From the NCBI GenBank assembly GCA_035236585.1, contig CP141137.1:14090327-14154326 (forward strand): DNA of 64,000 nucleotides, read 5' to 3'. Below are positions 1 to 16,359 of the stretch, in pieces. The notes below the pieces were generated by a model that was given only the letters and a program-made list of their open reading frames with translations, was not told the DNA's origin and did not search any database. Every line of letters starts with the position of its first letter. The stretch's first letter is position 1. The stretch comes from Warburgia ugandensis (lineage: Eukaryota; Streptophyta; Magnoliopsida; Canellales; Canellaceae). The position numbers and the translations under genes are program-made.

Positions 1-1017
1 CAAAGCATCAATCTTGCCACCTTTGAGAAGCCTCTTCGGAAGCTCACTTTTGCCGATCTGCTTGAAGCCACTAACGGTTTTCACAATGATAGTCTCATTG
101 GTTCAGGTGGCTTCGGCGATGTCTACAAAGCACAACTCAAGGATGGAAGTGTAGTAGCCATCAAGAAATTGATCCACATAAGCGGACAAGGCGACCGTGA
201 GTTCACAGCAGAAATGGAGACTATTGGAAAGATCAAACACCGCAACCTTGTCCCTCTCTTAGGCTACTGCAAGATTGGAGAAGAGCGGCTTTTGGTCTAC
301 GAATACATGAAATTTGGTAGTTTGGAAGATGTTCTACGTGACAGGAAAAAGATGGGCATCAAGCTAAATTGGAATGCTAGAAGGAAAATTGCTGTTGGCG
401 CTGCAAGGGGATTAGCGTTCCTTCATCACAATTGCATTCCTCACATAATTCACAGAGACATGAAATCGAGCAATGTCCTCCTAGATGAGAATCGTGAAGC
501 TCGTGTTTCGGATTTTGGAATGGCAAGACTGATGAGTGCCATGGACACCCATCTGAGCGTCACCACCCTTGCAGGTACCCCTGGATACGTTCCACCGGAA
601 TACTACCAGAGTTTCCGATGCTCGACAAAAGGTGATGTATATAGCTACGGGGTGGTGTTACTTGAGCTCCTAACAGGGAAGCAACCTACAGACTCAGCTG
701 ATTTTGGCGACAACAACTTGGTGGGATGGGTTAAGCAACATGCCAAATTGAGAATAACCGATGTTTTTGATCCGGTGCTTATGAAGGAGGATCCGAACAT
801 AGAGATAGAGCTCCTTGAGCATCTTAAGATTGCTTGTGCTTGCTTAGACGATCGACCCTCGCGGCGACCAACTATGATACAGGTGATGGCAATGTTCAAA
901 GAGATCCAAACTGGATCTGGAGTCACAGATTCTTCGGTCACCACGGATGGCAGTTTTGGGGTAATGGAATTGGCGGAGGTGAGCTTGAAAGAAGGCCCTG
1001 AACTAAGCAAGCCCTAG
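1..1017 (+). CDS. BRI1: Brassinosteroid receptor kinase BRI1, C-terminal part (start outside window)
   Basis: Open from base 1 to the TAG at 1015-1017 with no intron: 338 visible residues, the juxtamembrane end, whole kinase domain and tail of a plasma-membrane LRR receptor kinase. Visible motifs: glycine-rich loop GSGGFGDVY at residues 34-42, catalytic Lys 55 (VAIKKL), RD-type catalytic loop [11 protein letters not shown] from 151, DFG at 171-173, activation segment ending [11 protein letters not shown] near 193-203. The activation segment, the stretch [18 protein letters not shown] and a short acidic tail ending in SLKEGPE match BRI1 better than its BRL paralogues. In the known family the extracellular LRRs and island domain bind brassinosteroid and this kinase phosphorylates BAK1/BKI1. 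Lack of introns is also typical of BRI1. The LRR ectodomain must lie upstream of base 1. A Met/Leu-type start at 169 would be internal to the kinase and is not the real start. The copy looks functional. Confidence 0.95.
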   Translation, partial: QSINLATFEKPLRKLTFADLLEATNGFHNDSLIGSGGFGDVYKAQLKDGSVVAIKKLIHISGQGDREFTAEMETIGKIKHRNLVPLLGYCKIGEERLLVYEYMKFGSLEDVLRDRKKMGIKLNWNARRKIAVGAARGLAFLHHNCIPHIIHRDMKSSNVLLDENREARVSDFGMARLMSAMDTHLSVTTLAGTPGYVPPEYYQSFRCSTKGDVYSYGVVLLELLTGKQPTDSADFGDNNLVGWVKQHAKLRITDVFDPVLMKEDPNIEIELLEHLKIACACLDDRPSRRPTMIQVMAMFKEIQTGSGVTDSSVTTDGSFGVMELAEVSLKEGPELSKP

Positions 1018-5175
<4,158 letters not shown>

Positions 5176-6730
5176 TTTTTTTTTTTCTTTTTCTAACAAT
5201 AATATGTATTCATATGATTAGAATACAAGTGCATAGAGCAAGCTAGAAAGGAAAACATCATTGAAAGATAAGGCAAGTTAACAAAAGCTATAGAGCAATC
5301 AACCCTAACAAAAAGAACCAACAAATGATGTGCAGGTAAATTTTTCAGAAATCCCAATAACTAAGAAAAAGACTGAGTCATTGTCCTCCACAATACAAGT
5401 AACCTGATGATAATTCTTAGACAGAAGACAATGCAAAAATCTCACCTATTTGGGATCAAACATAGCTAAATTTCCCATAGTTTCAGTTGTAGGTTTACTA
5501 AAAAATAGTAAAGAATCTATCTCATTATCTTGTTCTCCATCCATAGATAAGCACGAGCTATTCACAATTGAACCTTCTTTAGCCAAAGAATCTGTAGAAT
5601 CATTTATAGTTTAAGATATATTAGTGAACTCCACTTATTTTTCTTCATTCTAGGAATGAATCTCTAAAAAGATATTAAAGAATCTCTAAGGAGAGGCTTT
5701 TTAAGCATTGAGCTACTCAATTACATTAGATTTGTCCCCTTCTACAATTACTAGAGTCCATGTGCTATTCCTCTAAATTATTAAACCATTATATGCTATA
5801 AGCACTTTTGATTTAGTAATTCCAATTGAATGTGCAAACTCAAGTATTTCCTCCCCAACATGATTTATGAGAATGACTATGATACCAGAAGGACTAGGAT
5901 TCCTAAGGGAAGATCTCTTAACATTCAATTTAAGTAGACCAAGAGGGGGAGGACTCCAAAGGATAAAACCTTTAGGAGAAGGTTATTGGAAGAAGGCAAT
6001 CAAATTCCAATGTTTCATTGGTGGAGAATGGGGGTAATGAGGAGAAATATTATTAGCCTTAACTAACCACACCACTTGTGATTTAGTGAAGAAACATAAA
6101 TAAGATTCAAATTCTCTTTCCAAAGGGACCATAAATCATGTATATATCTAAGAGAGCTTGAAGAGACTAAACATCCATTACAACAGCTTATACGAATAAG
6201 AAAAGAAGAGTAACAAGTGATCAATGGATTCAAATGCTGCATTTTAGCATTTAGTAGTAATCTACCAACCTCTTCTTTGTAAGTTCTCAGCAAATAGGAA
6301 TCTTTTTATGCCCTGCTCTAGTAGAAACACATAAAGAACACATAAGCAAACAAGGCCAAACATGGAGATTGAAGGAGCTACTTACCAAGAAGAAGACTTC
6401 ATTAAAAAGTTCCACAATAGCTTGGAGTCCAAACTCTGATATCCTCTTTACTGGGATAATTTTGAGTGAGTTAAGCATCATCAAGAGGGACTAGATTTGA
6501 GCATTCTCAAATGTAAAATGATTTCTCCTCCACTATAAGTCCAAGATATTCCACCCTCAGATTGTCTATAGCATTCAATAACTTTTGCTTTTGGAGTTGA
6601 TGAAATTTTGAATGCTTTATTGAAAGAAATCACACCATTGATTATGCCATAAATTGAGTGTTGCTCATTCTTTATAAAGAACTTAGACTTAGCTTTCACT
6701 TATTGTAAGCTTGCATAATAATAGTCTTCC
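5176..6730 (-). mobile_element. L1-type LINE relic, 3' part with RNase H domain
   Basis: Read on the - strand. From about 6720 down to 6060 there are remnants of the zinc-binding end of ORF2 (a degenerate Cys/His stretch with LLL and YCSF remnants). From about 5960 down to 5560 comes a plant L1 RNase H domain: SPPPLGLLKLNV, then RNPSPSGIIV, VEGDKSNVIE and finally DSTDSLAKEG, in the order found in intact elements. The 3' UTR follows and ends in an A-rich tail seen as a T-run at 5174-5192 on +. Many stops and frameshifts show it is long dead. The endonuclease and reverse transcriptase parts are missing, so it is 5'-truncated or eroded. A second target-duplication copy was not found. Confidence 0.72.
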
Positions 6731-6910
6731 ACAATTCCAAGAACATTTTAACAGAAGGCTTTGAGGGAACCAAAAATCATTATTGCATTCATATTTCTAA
6801 TTAATAACATTCCTCAATGAGCTCTGCTTGTATTCACCATTTTAGGTCCCAAGTGAGGGCTGAATTGAGCCCAATCAATGTTTTAAAATATTTGCAAGTT
6901 TGTGCTTAAA

Positions 6911-7010
<100 letters not shown>

Positions 7011-7254
7011 AGAATAAAAAAAGAGAGAAAAAAAGAAGATATAAATAATTAGCACAAGAAGTATGAAGGTGGTTGCTTGAGTATATAACTCAATGCTCTC
7101 GAATATCTTCTCCTTAGTTGTTTGAATCCTCTAGTCTCCAGTATATAGTAGTCATTCAAATAAAACATTAGAGACAAATTTTATCCGTTAGGACCAATAT
7201 GCTTGTTGACGACAATATTTTTGAAATTGAGAACAACATTTGTTATAGTTATTT

Positions 7255-7870
7255 TCCAATCCAGTCACCTCAGTTTCTCAAATTAGTTGGCTGGATTCTA
7301 CTTATAGTAAATCCATTAAAATAACTTTGAAGTAGCAATTTGCTTATCATCAAGTTTAGTTGGCTCGATTTTCCCTAGAATTGAAACCCACTTCATTTCA
7401 AATTTAGTTGGCTAGCAAAATCTAGTTAGTAGGCTAGATTCTCAAGCAAATACTTCATCAAACAAAAATTCAAAATCCAATAGGCTCAATTTTAAAAGCT
7501 AGTCAGCTCAATTTCAAAAAAAATCATTTCAACTCTAAATGTTCGAGGATTTTAGTTGACTCATCCAATCTTGATAGATGGCTCAATTCACACACATGCC
7601 AAACTTCATGTGACCTTTAAATTGGAATCCAACTTCTACATAACTTTCATCCAATTGGTTGGATTTGCAATTTTCCTTTTTTTATAAAAATTCACTGTAA
7701 TTGGCTCAAGAAACATTAATAGCTAACTCAAATTCAAAAAATTTATTCTAACTAAAACTCTACAAAATATCTTGATCAATTTTGTTATAATCAATTGAAT
7801 TTTATCAAATAGTCAAATGGATTTTCATTCAACTAGCTAAATTCAATTTCAGCGCTTATCTTGGAATTTT
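7255..7870. repeat. Degenerate interspersed motif array (TTGGCTcgATT type)
   Basis: A motif close to AGTTGGCTCGATTT recurs at irregular spacing, for example near 7284, 7357, 7405, 7425, 7481, 7501, 7552, 7577, 7657 and 7698, often followed by TTCAAA-rich text. Unit borders are not clean, so this is a decayed tandem array or a low-complexity drift product. No coding content recognised. Confidence 0.4.
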
Positions 7871-8178
7871 AGCAAACTCAATTTTAGAGAATCACACATT
7901 TGAATGGAAAACTTGACTAATTCAATGTCTATTTATTTTGAAACTTTTACACACTCATGCACAAGTACAACAACAAGTTAGAAACATACTAACTTAAGGG
8001 TTTATTATCATCAAAATATAGAGGTTAGGGTCAACAGCCATATCTCCTTACTTGTTGACTAAGTAAAAGCTTTGTTGCCTCTAGCTCTCTTTGTAGTACA
8101 CATCCTCTCCAAACTAAATAATTTGCTTGTGATCTACTATGTCATTACATAAATTCTTTTAATTTCCCATCTAAAATT

Positions 8179-8553
8179 GGTGTTAGTGGATAGTGAAATG
8201 GGATAAGATGGCTTAATTTACATTTCTTATGCCATCTACTTGTTAGTGGTACTTGAGGTGGCTTGAGTTTGTAATTTTCTTGTCCCAATTGCTTGTTAGT
8301 GGTTCATGAGATAGCTTGAGGTTTAAACTTCTCATCTCATTTGCTTGTTAGTGATTACATCAAGAAGGTGAATATCATCTCATGTGGAGACAATTATAGT
8401 ATAAAACCAAGTTGTTTGGTCTTTTCCAAAAATTTAAGTCATATGGTTTTTTGTTGAGATGGGAGGAAAGAGAAAAAGAAGCCCCTATTTCTTCTCCATC
8501 TTTTCTCCATAGGTACACTAGTGACGAGAAATGGGCCAATACAAGCTATAGAG
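8179..8553 (+). repeat. Direct repeat copy 1 of a pair 991 bp apart (LTR-like)
   Basis: Begins GGTGTTAGTGG and shares an ordered series of blocks with 9170-9544: a thrice-used sub-motif TTGCTTGTTAGTGG ... CTTCTCATCTCA, then ACAATTATAGTATAAAAC (a TATA-like segment), then TCTTCTCCA and GAGAAATGGG. Length and spacing would suit the two ends of a small non-autonomous LTR element (TRIM-like), but no primer-binding site follows it, so a diverged tandem duplication is equally possible. Confidence 0.5.
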
Positions 8554-9169
8554 TAGGCCATGCATGTTTCATGTTGCAGGCTCACAAAATGAGGCCACAC
8601 AGAATGATTTAAAGGGGCTCACATATACAGTTCTATTTTATTTTATATTAAAGTGAAGCCACGAAAGTTTCATGCAAAGTGAGCTTGGATATAAGTTTCT
8701 TGCAAAGTGGACACATGCAGATCTTACATTGAGTGAGGCCAAATGCACAATATTTTACTTAAATAATATTACAAAGGTCTCATAGATATGTTTTGTGGTA
8801 CATTCTATTGCAATAGCCAATAAAGGGTTTCATGTGAAATGGGGCTCATACACATATCTCACATTGAATGAGACCATAAATACTAGTGTTTGTTTATATA
8901 ATATGCAAGGTGGGTCCACATATAGGTTTATGTTACATCCCTTCAGAGTCAACCCACATATGTTTCACAAAAAAGGCAACATACTCCATTTATTTGAAAA
9001 TATTATAGTAACTATAATAATGAAAAATGATACTTCCACACCTCTTATAACTATTTTCACACTCTCATTTGAGGTTTTATGCTAAAAGCATATTGGGGTT
9101 CATCTTTTTTGAATTATTTGAACCACTCATCATAATTGTCGTGCTATAGATGAGTCTTGTACCACACAT

Positions 9170-9547
9170 GGTGTTAGTGGATCACAAGACGGGTTAAGAT
9201 GGATTTAGTTTTAGATTTGTAAACTTGTTTGCTTATCAATTGCACTTGGGATGGTTTGAGTTTAAAATTTCTCATCTCAATTGCTTGTCAGTGGTGTATG
9301 AAAAGAGTTGAGTTTTAAACTTCTCATCTCATTTGCTTGTTAGTGATAATTTTGGGACTAAATATTAATCATGCCATCTCATATGGTGACAATTATAGTA
9401 TAAAACTAGGTTGTTTTCTCTTTTCCAATAATTCAAGTCAGACTTGTGTTTTGGTTGAGACAAGAGGAAACAGAAGGCCTTATTTCTTCTCCAACTAGTT
9501 TCTCCATAAGTACACTGGGAATGAGAAATGGGCTTATACAAGCAATG
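9170..9547 (+). repeat. Direct repeat copy 2 of the pair
   Basis: Same block order as 8179-8553, starting GGTGTTAGTGG and running through the TATA-like segment to GAGAAATGGG and a CAAGC end. Divergence between the copies is high by eye, so the event is old. The 600 bp between the copies has no recognised coding content. Confidence 0.5.
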
Positions 9548-9688
9548 AGAGTCATCCATACATATCAAGCAAGATCCTCAAGTCACATCAAGCCATATCA
9601 TTATATAACATATCATCTCAAGACATACTAACTCTTCACCATCCCATGATAACTCACTCTATCTTACTCCATCTCAAGATTCATTAAC

Positions 9689-12111
9689 TGTGACACCCTG
9701 GGTTTTATCAATCTGTTTCCCATATTTATACTCAAATAATAATAATTTATTTATAGAAAATAGATGGGATTCCAGAACTTAAAACTCATAATTTAAAATT
9801 TGTGGCAGCGTCAAGCAAATACCATTTAAGAAAACCCCGAGGGTCACTTCTCCTCAAAACCATATTGAAAAACAGAACGAAAAGTAACCATTTTGAGCAT
9901 GCTCACAAATTAAAACCACGATGAAATTTTGGAACTGCAAAGACACGTAATAGTGAAGTTCCAAAACTCCAGGGTCTGTCCAAGATCACTACATCATCCA
10001 TGAATAAACATATAACTGCTATACAGTGATATGGGTCTAATCTATTAATATATTCAATGACTAAGGAGAATACCAAAAAGCCAATACCAGTTCAACCAAA
10101 AGTACACCACTTTGTCAGTATCTGACAGTCTTTGTCCTCAAGCCCCCATCCAACTCCACGCTAGTCCACCTTCTTTCCTTTTTGACTGTCGCGCTCTGAT
10201 TCTGAGGCATTGCAAAACAAAGCAATGCCTCAGCAAGCTATGCTTGTGCAGGTGATATACATTCAAAATAACTCAATAAAATAAAGCATATGGCGCAAGG
10301 CATAAAGATCGAAAGATGATCAATAATATATAAAGTCTTAAATCACACGATGAAGGACACACCATGTCCATGCAATAAATAAGATATCATCAACTATGAT
10401 ATCAAGACATGCACAATTCGAGAAAATCTAGAAACATATGAATGCATGTCAAAAGAATCAAACCTCATACACAGTCAAGCCCTATGAGTGTCTCACATAC
10501 ACTCACGGCAATGTGGGGTCAGCTCTCTGTACCATCCGCTTTCACCCTTGCACCCTCACAGGTACTCAGGCACTCACGGGAACTATGCGCACCACTTTCG
10601 CTTTCACCCTTTCACCCTCACGGGCACTCAAGCACTCATGAGGTGAAAATCGTATCCTACCACAGGATCAATAGTCTCAAATATCAAGCCAAAGCGACTC
10701 CCACATGTCAAGAAGACCAAAAATCCAAGTGGATATCATAAAAGATATCAAAAACAGTGCATGCAATAACCATCATAAAGATAGCGCACATGAGAAGCTA
10801 CATGCTGAAGTCAATCTCACACGTATGGTAAAGCATAAATCATATGCCTCAAAGACTCAAATCATCAAATCATTATTTGAGAATCATAGAAAAAGTGTGA
10901 ATGAAATCACCTACCTTAGTATCACAATATCGCTAAACAAATACGTATCCAATATCAAGGTGTATGCCCTGATGTACCTGTCAGGACATAAATCATGTCA
11001 TGGTTAACAAATATAACCGAAATCTAAAGCTTGATCATCTATTGATCAGCTCGATCTAAATAATCTAATAGTATTTCATAGTTTCGCTACTAAAAAGTTA
11101 CTCCAAACTAGATTTTTATCCTAAATCTAGGTCCGCCTTGTCAAGACGATCCCAATGCTTCTTTCGGATCGTGATTTGGACCTCTGTAGCTCTTAAAATC
11201 AAGGTTTAAAGGCAAAAAGGGTCAAAAAAGACCAAAATCCAGCAAATGGGGCCCACCGCATACGCAACGCGTGCCGGGCGCTTTTGTGGAAGTGCCTCGC
11301 ATCAGAACCCGCTCCAGGGGAGCAAGCGCTTCTGTGGAAGCGCTTTGCGTGTGAGGGATGGAACAGCTCGCGTGGTGCGTTCCAGCCTCTCCATGTGGCG
11401 CGCACAAGTCGCGCCATGTGGCGCTCCCTCATTCAAGTATTTCTTCCTGTTCCGGTCGCCGTTGCTGGAGACGACAACCGGATTGATTCGTCGTCGCCGA
11501 TGACCCTAGGAGCTCTGTTTTTTGTGATTTTTACACCCATGTGTCCGATTTTTCACGTATATTCCATTTCCACCATTCATTTTCCCAAATCCTTCCTAAA
11601 TCTAGCATTTTTTCACGCTTTTTGTTTCGTTTTCAAAAACTTCCATATTACTGTTTTTCGGCGTCCCTATCCGTCCAATCGTCACGAAATTTTGTGGGTT
11701 CTTTCCTCTCCTCATCATGCACAATATAAACGGTCCAGATCTAAATCCGATACCGTCTCATCCAAAATTTTTAGGCAAATCAGTACGCACAAATTTTTGA
11801 AAAAAACCTACATTTTTATGCCATTTTTTGGCATTTACAGGTAATTAAACGTTGAAATTAACACAAAAGGGAAGGGTGGAGTGATCCTACCTCATTCCCA
11901 GTTGTTCAAAGGTGGAGAAATCCGTCTCCATAGTGCATGATAGTCCACGTGAAATAGAGAGAGGAGAGTGAACACACTCTCTCTCTCTTCTCCTTACCTT
12001 ATATCATTTATTCATTTCATTTCATTTCATTTCAATTATTATTATTATTATTATATTATTTTGTTATTTATTTATTCCTTTTTCTTGTTTTTTAAAAATT
12101 AAAATGTTACA
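9689..12111 (+). mobile_element. Solo LTR, 2.4 kb, probably Ty3/gypsy, with perfect 5-bp target duplication
   Basis: Starts TGTGACACCC and ends ATGTTACA (canonical TG...CA), flanked on both sides by TTAAC at 9684-9688 and 12112-12116. No internal gag-pol is present between the ends, so this is a solo LTR left by recombination between the two LTRs of a full element. The long LTR and the TGTGACACCC start suggest a gypsy element of the Del/Tekay sort (inference). It contains an internal repeat of CTTTCACCCT/CACTCA text (about 10538-10640) and a GC-rich block at 11240-11480. Open frames inside, including one of 186 codons at 11284-11844, have no homology and are taken as chance. The intact target duplication argues for a moderate age. 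Confidence 0.85.
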
Positions 12112-12116
12112 TTAAC

Positions 12117-14990
12117 ACCCTAAAAAAATAAATGACCTTACAATTGCTTTTTTGACTCATTTTGAGTTATCAAATTAATGATGATCAAAATAGTTTAATG
12201 AAAATCAAAGGTAGGATAATCCTAAGTATGTGGTTGACTCTTTGTAATAATACATAGCAAGGCCATTCATTTAACAATTCATATTACAAAAGTGTTAGGG
12301 CCTTTAGGCAAAATGTACAACAAAATTGGAAATGAGGGGTGCCATTAGTTCAAAAGGGACATGGGAATATCATTTATTATAATAGTTTAATATTCACTCC
12401 ATCTTATTCTATCTAATTCCACATCATAGCGCCATCTCATTACATAACATTTGATCTCAAGACACATAAAGTCATTACCATTTTTTTCATGGTTTGATTT
12501 ATAAATAATGAAAAGAAGGCTGTTGAATCGTATTTAGATACATGAGAACCAGTCTTTCGTTTTTTTTTTTTTTTGTCGATTTGTTTTATATAGACCAAGG
12601 GTAACAAGCCTAGTAGGAGCTATGATAGGAGATATAGGTTGGCTACTTGCCTATGAAACTGATATGATATTGGATTTTCCCTCCCATTAAAGGGTTGTTT
12701 TTCTGGTAGCAAGTCATGATTACCCTACCTATGAATATTTGTAGTCCTTGTGAGGATGCGCTAGAAGTCTCTCATAGGTATTGGATGAGCACTCGACTTA
12801 TTTTGAATTGGCAGGTCAATGAGCATAGTAGGCCCTTTTGTTTTATGCTTTTCCTAAATACGGAAGTAATTGGTTCTAGATGAACATGTTTTGGTTTGTA
12901 TGAGTACTCATGACTGGATTGATATGGGCCCCTATGTGATTGGGATGACCCAATTGATGTGGAGATTTTATATTATTTACGAGTTTATGCTTTTTTGAAC
13001 TCGTGTTATTATTTAGCTTGTTTTAGAAATATCATGGATTGATATAGACATGAACACATTGCAGATTTTGAAATAATGAGGCATTATGGTTGGATTTAGT
13101 CAGAGTGTATTTCATCTTTTGACCTTGAAATTAAATGTAATGCTTTTACATAAATGCATTTCAATTTGTACTATGATAGTACATGTTATTGTTTCATCTT
13201 AGATTGGATATGTGAGTTACGAACTCATGATTTCATATATGCATCATGATTTGATTTAGAATCAATTTAGAAATAACATGGTTTTATTTTAAATATATAT
13301 GCATGTCAAAAATAATTTTTATAATGTGAATAGTGATTCTTTATTTGTAAATTCATCTTGTTCCACCTACACAAGTGCAAGCTTGCTGAGATATTATATT
13401 TATTTACAATATTCTAGATTTGAAGAATTAGAACAAAATATGAGGCGCTCAAGTTAGAAGATAATGCACATATTATTGAGTTAGCAACCGTAGGAATTAA
13501 GATTTCCTAAGCTAGAAGGTGAGCTTTAGTAATGTTTAAAGTTTAATTCGATTGTTAGACTCAAGTTTGCAAATATATATATAATTTGAATATGTGCATG
13601 TGGACTTGTGGTTATGATTGGATAGATTTTGGCTAGGACAAGGTTAAGTTTTGAACTGTCTTCATCAAGAGTAAAAATATTTTCTCTTCAAACTTAATAA
13701 TACATTTGAATGGAGATAGAGTCTCCTTTATCTTTTCAAGTTATGAATTATTGTTTATCAGGGATATCACATTGCTTACAAAAATGCATAATATCTAAAA
13801 AATGGAGGAGATTACAAGATTTTTGGTGGAAATGAAATACTCATTTTGCTAATAAATCCTTGTTTTGTAAATTATAAATGACACATCAGGTTTTGAAAAA
13901 TCTTTTGATAGAAAAAGTCATTTAACAACCTCTTTGTCATATCTAGAAATACTTTGAAAGAAATGAATCCTTAGAGAATTTAAATTACAACTTTTCTTAG
14001 GTATTACCTAAGTAAGATAATCACTCTTTCACTTCCTATTAAAGTTTTCCATCCTTCTATAGGTTATGAAAACCAGGAGAAAGTTTTTTAAGAATGAAGC
14101 ATCTTATAATTAAAAATGTTTCCCCTTACTTTTGGATGACACCCCTTTATATAAACTTCTAAGGGATGCCTTTAGCCAATTAGATTACATCATCTATAAT
14201 TTTTTACTAGTTGTCTGGGTTACGTACGTGGCTACATGAAACTTGGTTGTGTTACATGACTTCTAACACATTGCACTACTTGAGTTATGTAGTTGCATGG
14301 ACACATCACCATCAAGATGCTTCCATTATCTTCTAAAAGGCAACATGTGTACATGGCTTCTAACGGTTATGTTGCATGTCTACTTTTGAAGTCTTCTAGT
14401 CGTATCGTGGACTTTTTTAGAAAGGACAACTATTAGCATGAAGCTTTATGCAAGATCTAAGTCATGTGGTTGCACGAGTTTTTCATGTGGCCGCATGTTA
14501 ATTCTTTTCTTAGCTTAGTGTTTTTAATGCTCTTGATATTGCAAAGCCTTCTGGCTTCTAAATAAATAAGATGTTCTAGAAGTAAATAGAGATTATCATC
14601 AAGGAATTAAAGTTTCAATTTGTGATGATCAAAGCGGAGTCAAAATCTAATGTTTACATATGCCCCTCTTCTTTGGCCGAAGGCTTGCTAATGGATGATG
14701 ATGAAAGCTAGAAGGACACACATTTTGTACCTTGATGATTATACCAGCCCAAATACTTAGTCGCTCGGGCTTCTGCCCTTACCAAGGATCCATTTTTTTA
14801 TGTTGAGAAGCACTCTTCTTCAACAATTTTAAAAACTATGAAGAATTTTGAGGGATTTAAAAAACATTGATGGCTTTGGGTAGTTTCAAGGATCTTGGAT
14901 AACTTGGCATGAGATTTATCCAGGACTTTTAGAAGGCTTTTAAGATCTTCAATGGTGAATTTGGTGTAGTATCCTGAGGATCTCTGAATA
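12117..14990. other. Repetitive intergenic DNA, no gene recognised
   Basis: No coding homology. A patch at 13364-13395 (CACCTACACAAG ... GCTTGCTGAG) resembles the reverse complement of part of the solo LTR near 10225-10260, and GGATATCACA at 13764-13773 could be the end of such a relic in reverse orientation. From about 14200 short motifs such as CATGTGGTTGCA recur without clear period. Confidence 0.4.
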
Positions 14991-15775
14991 TACGTTCCGA
15001 CACAACAAAAGTAGTCTAGGATTTCCTACATGACACTTGAATATTGCATGGTGTCCTATTGACCTCTCAAGATGCTCCAAGACTTGAAAAAAGTGGCCAA
15101 AGATTTCTAAGGATACACTTAAGCTTTGTGAAGTACCCTAAGGAACTCTCAAGGTATGCTCTGCCTTAAGGAAATTGGACTGGCCTTTCTAAAAAATACT
15201 TAGATTTTGTGAAATGCCTGCCCTTAAGGTACACTTTAACTTAGGGAAAGTGTCTTGGTCTTTTTAGATGACACTTGGATTTTGCAAAGTGCCTTGAGGA
15301 ACTATCAAAGTACATTTTGACTTAGGAAAAATAGCTTGCGGCTTCCTAGATGACACATGAATGTTGTGCAGTGTCCTAAAGATCTCAAGATATATTGTAA
15401 CTTTGAGAAAGTGGCATGTCCTTTCTAGGGACACTTGGATTTTGCAAAGTGTGCAAAGGAACTCTCAAAGTATGCTTTGTATTGAATTTTTCAAAGTGAC
15501 CTAAGGAACTCTCAAGGTATGCCTTGGCTTGGATTTTGCAATGTACCATAAGGAACTCTTAAGGTGTGCCTCATCTTGGATTTTGCAAAGTGCTTAAAGA
15601 ACTCTCAAGGTACACCTCGGCTTGCAGAAAGGGTTTTGACCTTTCCAAGAGACCTTTGGACCTAAAGAACTCTCAAGGCATGCCTCAACTTGGGGAAAGT
15701 GGTCTAACCTTTTTAAGCGACTCCTTGGATTTTGTGAAGTGCCCTGAGAAACTCTCAAGGTATGCCTCAGCTTGA
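14990..15775. repeat. Degenerate tandem array 1 (unit roughly 100 bp, shorter near its end)
   Basis: Repeats of a theme: GGATTTTGCAAAGTGCC, then AAGGAACTCTCAAGGTATGCC, then a GACTTGGGGAAAGTGG-like segment. At least seven partial units can be followed, best preserved from 15420 to 15775. No coding function is likely; the 69-codon frame over it simply reads the repeat. Confidence 0.75.
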
Positions 15776-16285
15776 GTTTTGAATTTGGATCATACCTCCT
15801 TTGAGATCTGAGACAATCTTGAATTTGGATTAGATCTCCTTTGAAATCTGAGACTTGACTTGAATAAAACCTTCTTCGAGATTCGAGACTTGATCTTGAA
15901 GTTGAATTAGATCTCTTCTGAGATTTTAGGCTTGATCTTGAACTTAAATCATATCTCCTTAGAGATCTAAGACTTGATTTTGAATTTAGATTATCTCTCC
16001 TCTAAAATATGAAGCTCAATTTTAAACTTAGATCAAATCTCCTATGTTATGAGACTTGATCTTAAGCTTGAATCATATCTCATTCAAGATTGTAGACTTG
16101 ATTTTGAATTTGGATTAGTTCTCCTTTAGGATTTGAAACTTGAATTTGAACTTTGATGATATCTCCTTCAATATGTGAGACTTGAATGAATTGATGGGCC
16201 CTTTTGAATATGGATCTAATCCCCTTGGAGATTGAAACTTGATCTTAAAATTATTAGATCTCCTTCTAAATCTAATACTTGAATG
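15776..16285. repeat. Tandem minisatellite array 2, unit about 47 bp
   Basis: About eleven diverged copies of a unit built from GACTTGATCTTGAATTTGG then ATTAGATCTCCTTTGAGATCTGA. It begins directly where array 1 stops, with a different unit. Two late copies have picked up TGATGGGCCC. Copies drift smoothly, as expected for old unequal exchange. Confidence 0.85.
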
Positions 16286-16359
16286 ATGTGATGGGCCCAT
16301 CTGATTCAAAATTGGTTGTGGTCGCATGACTTGGTCTCATGTGTTTGTCTTCAAGTGGC

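Noticed and set aside
645-1010. 121-codon frame on - under BRI1
   Set aside because: Exact antisense shadow of the conserved kinase coding sequence; no homology of its own.
11284-11844. 186-codon frame on + near a GC-rich block
   Set aside because: Lies wholly inside the solo LTR 9689-12111, has no family motif, and LTRs do not normally code.
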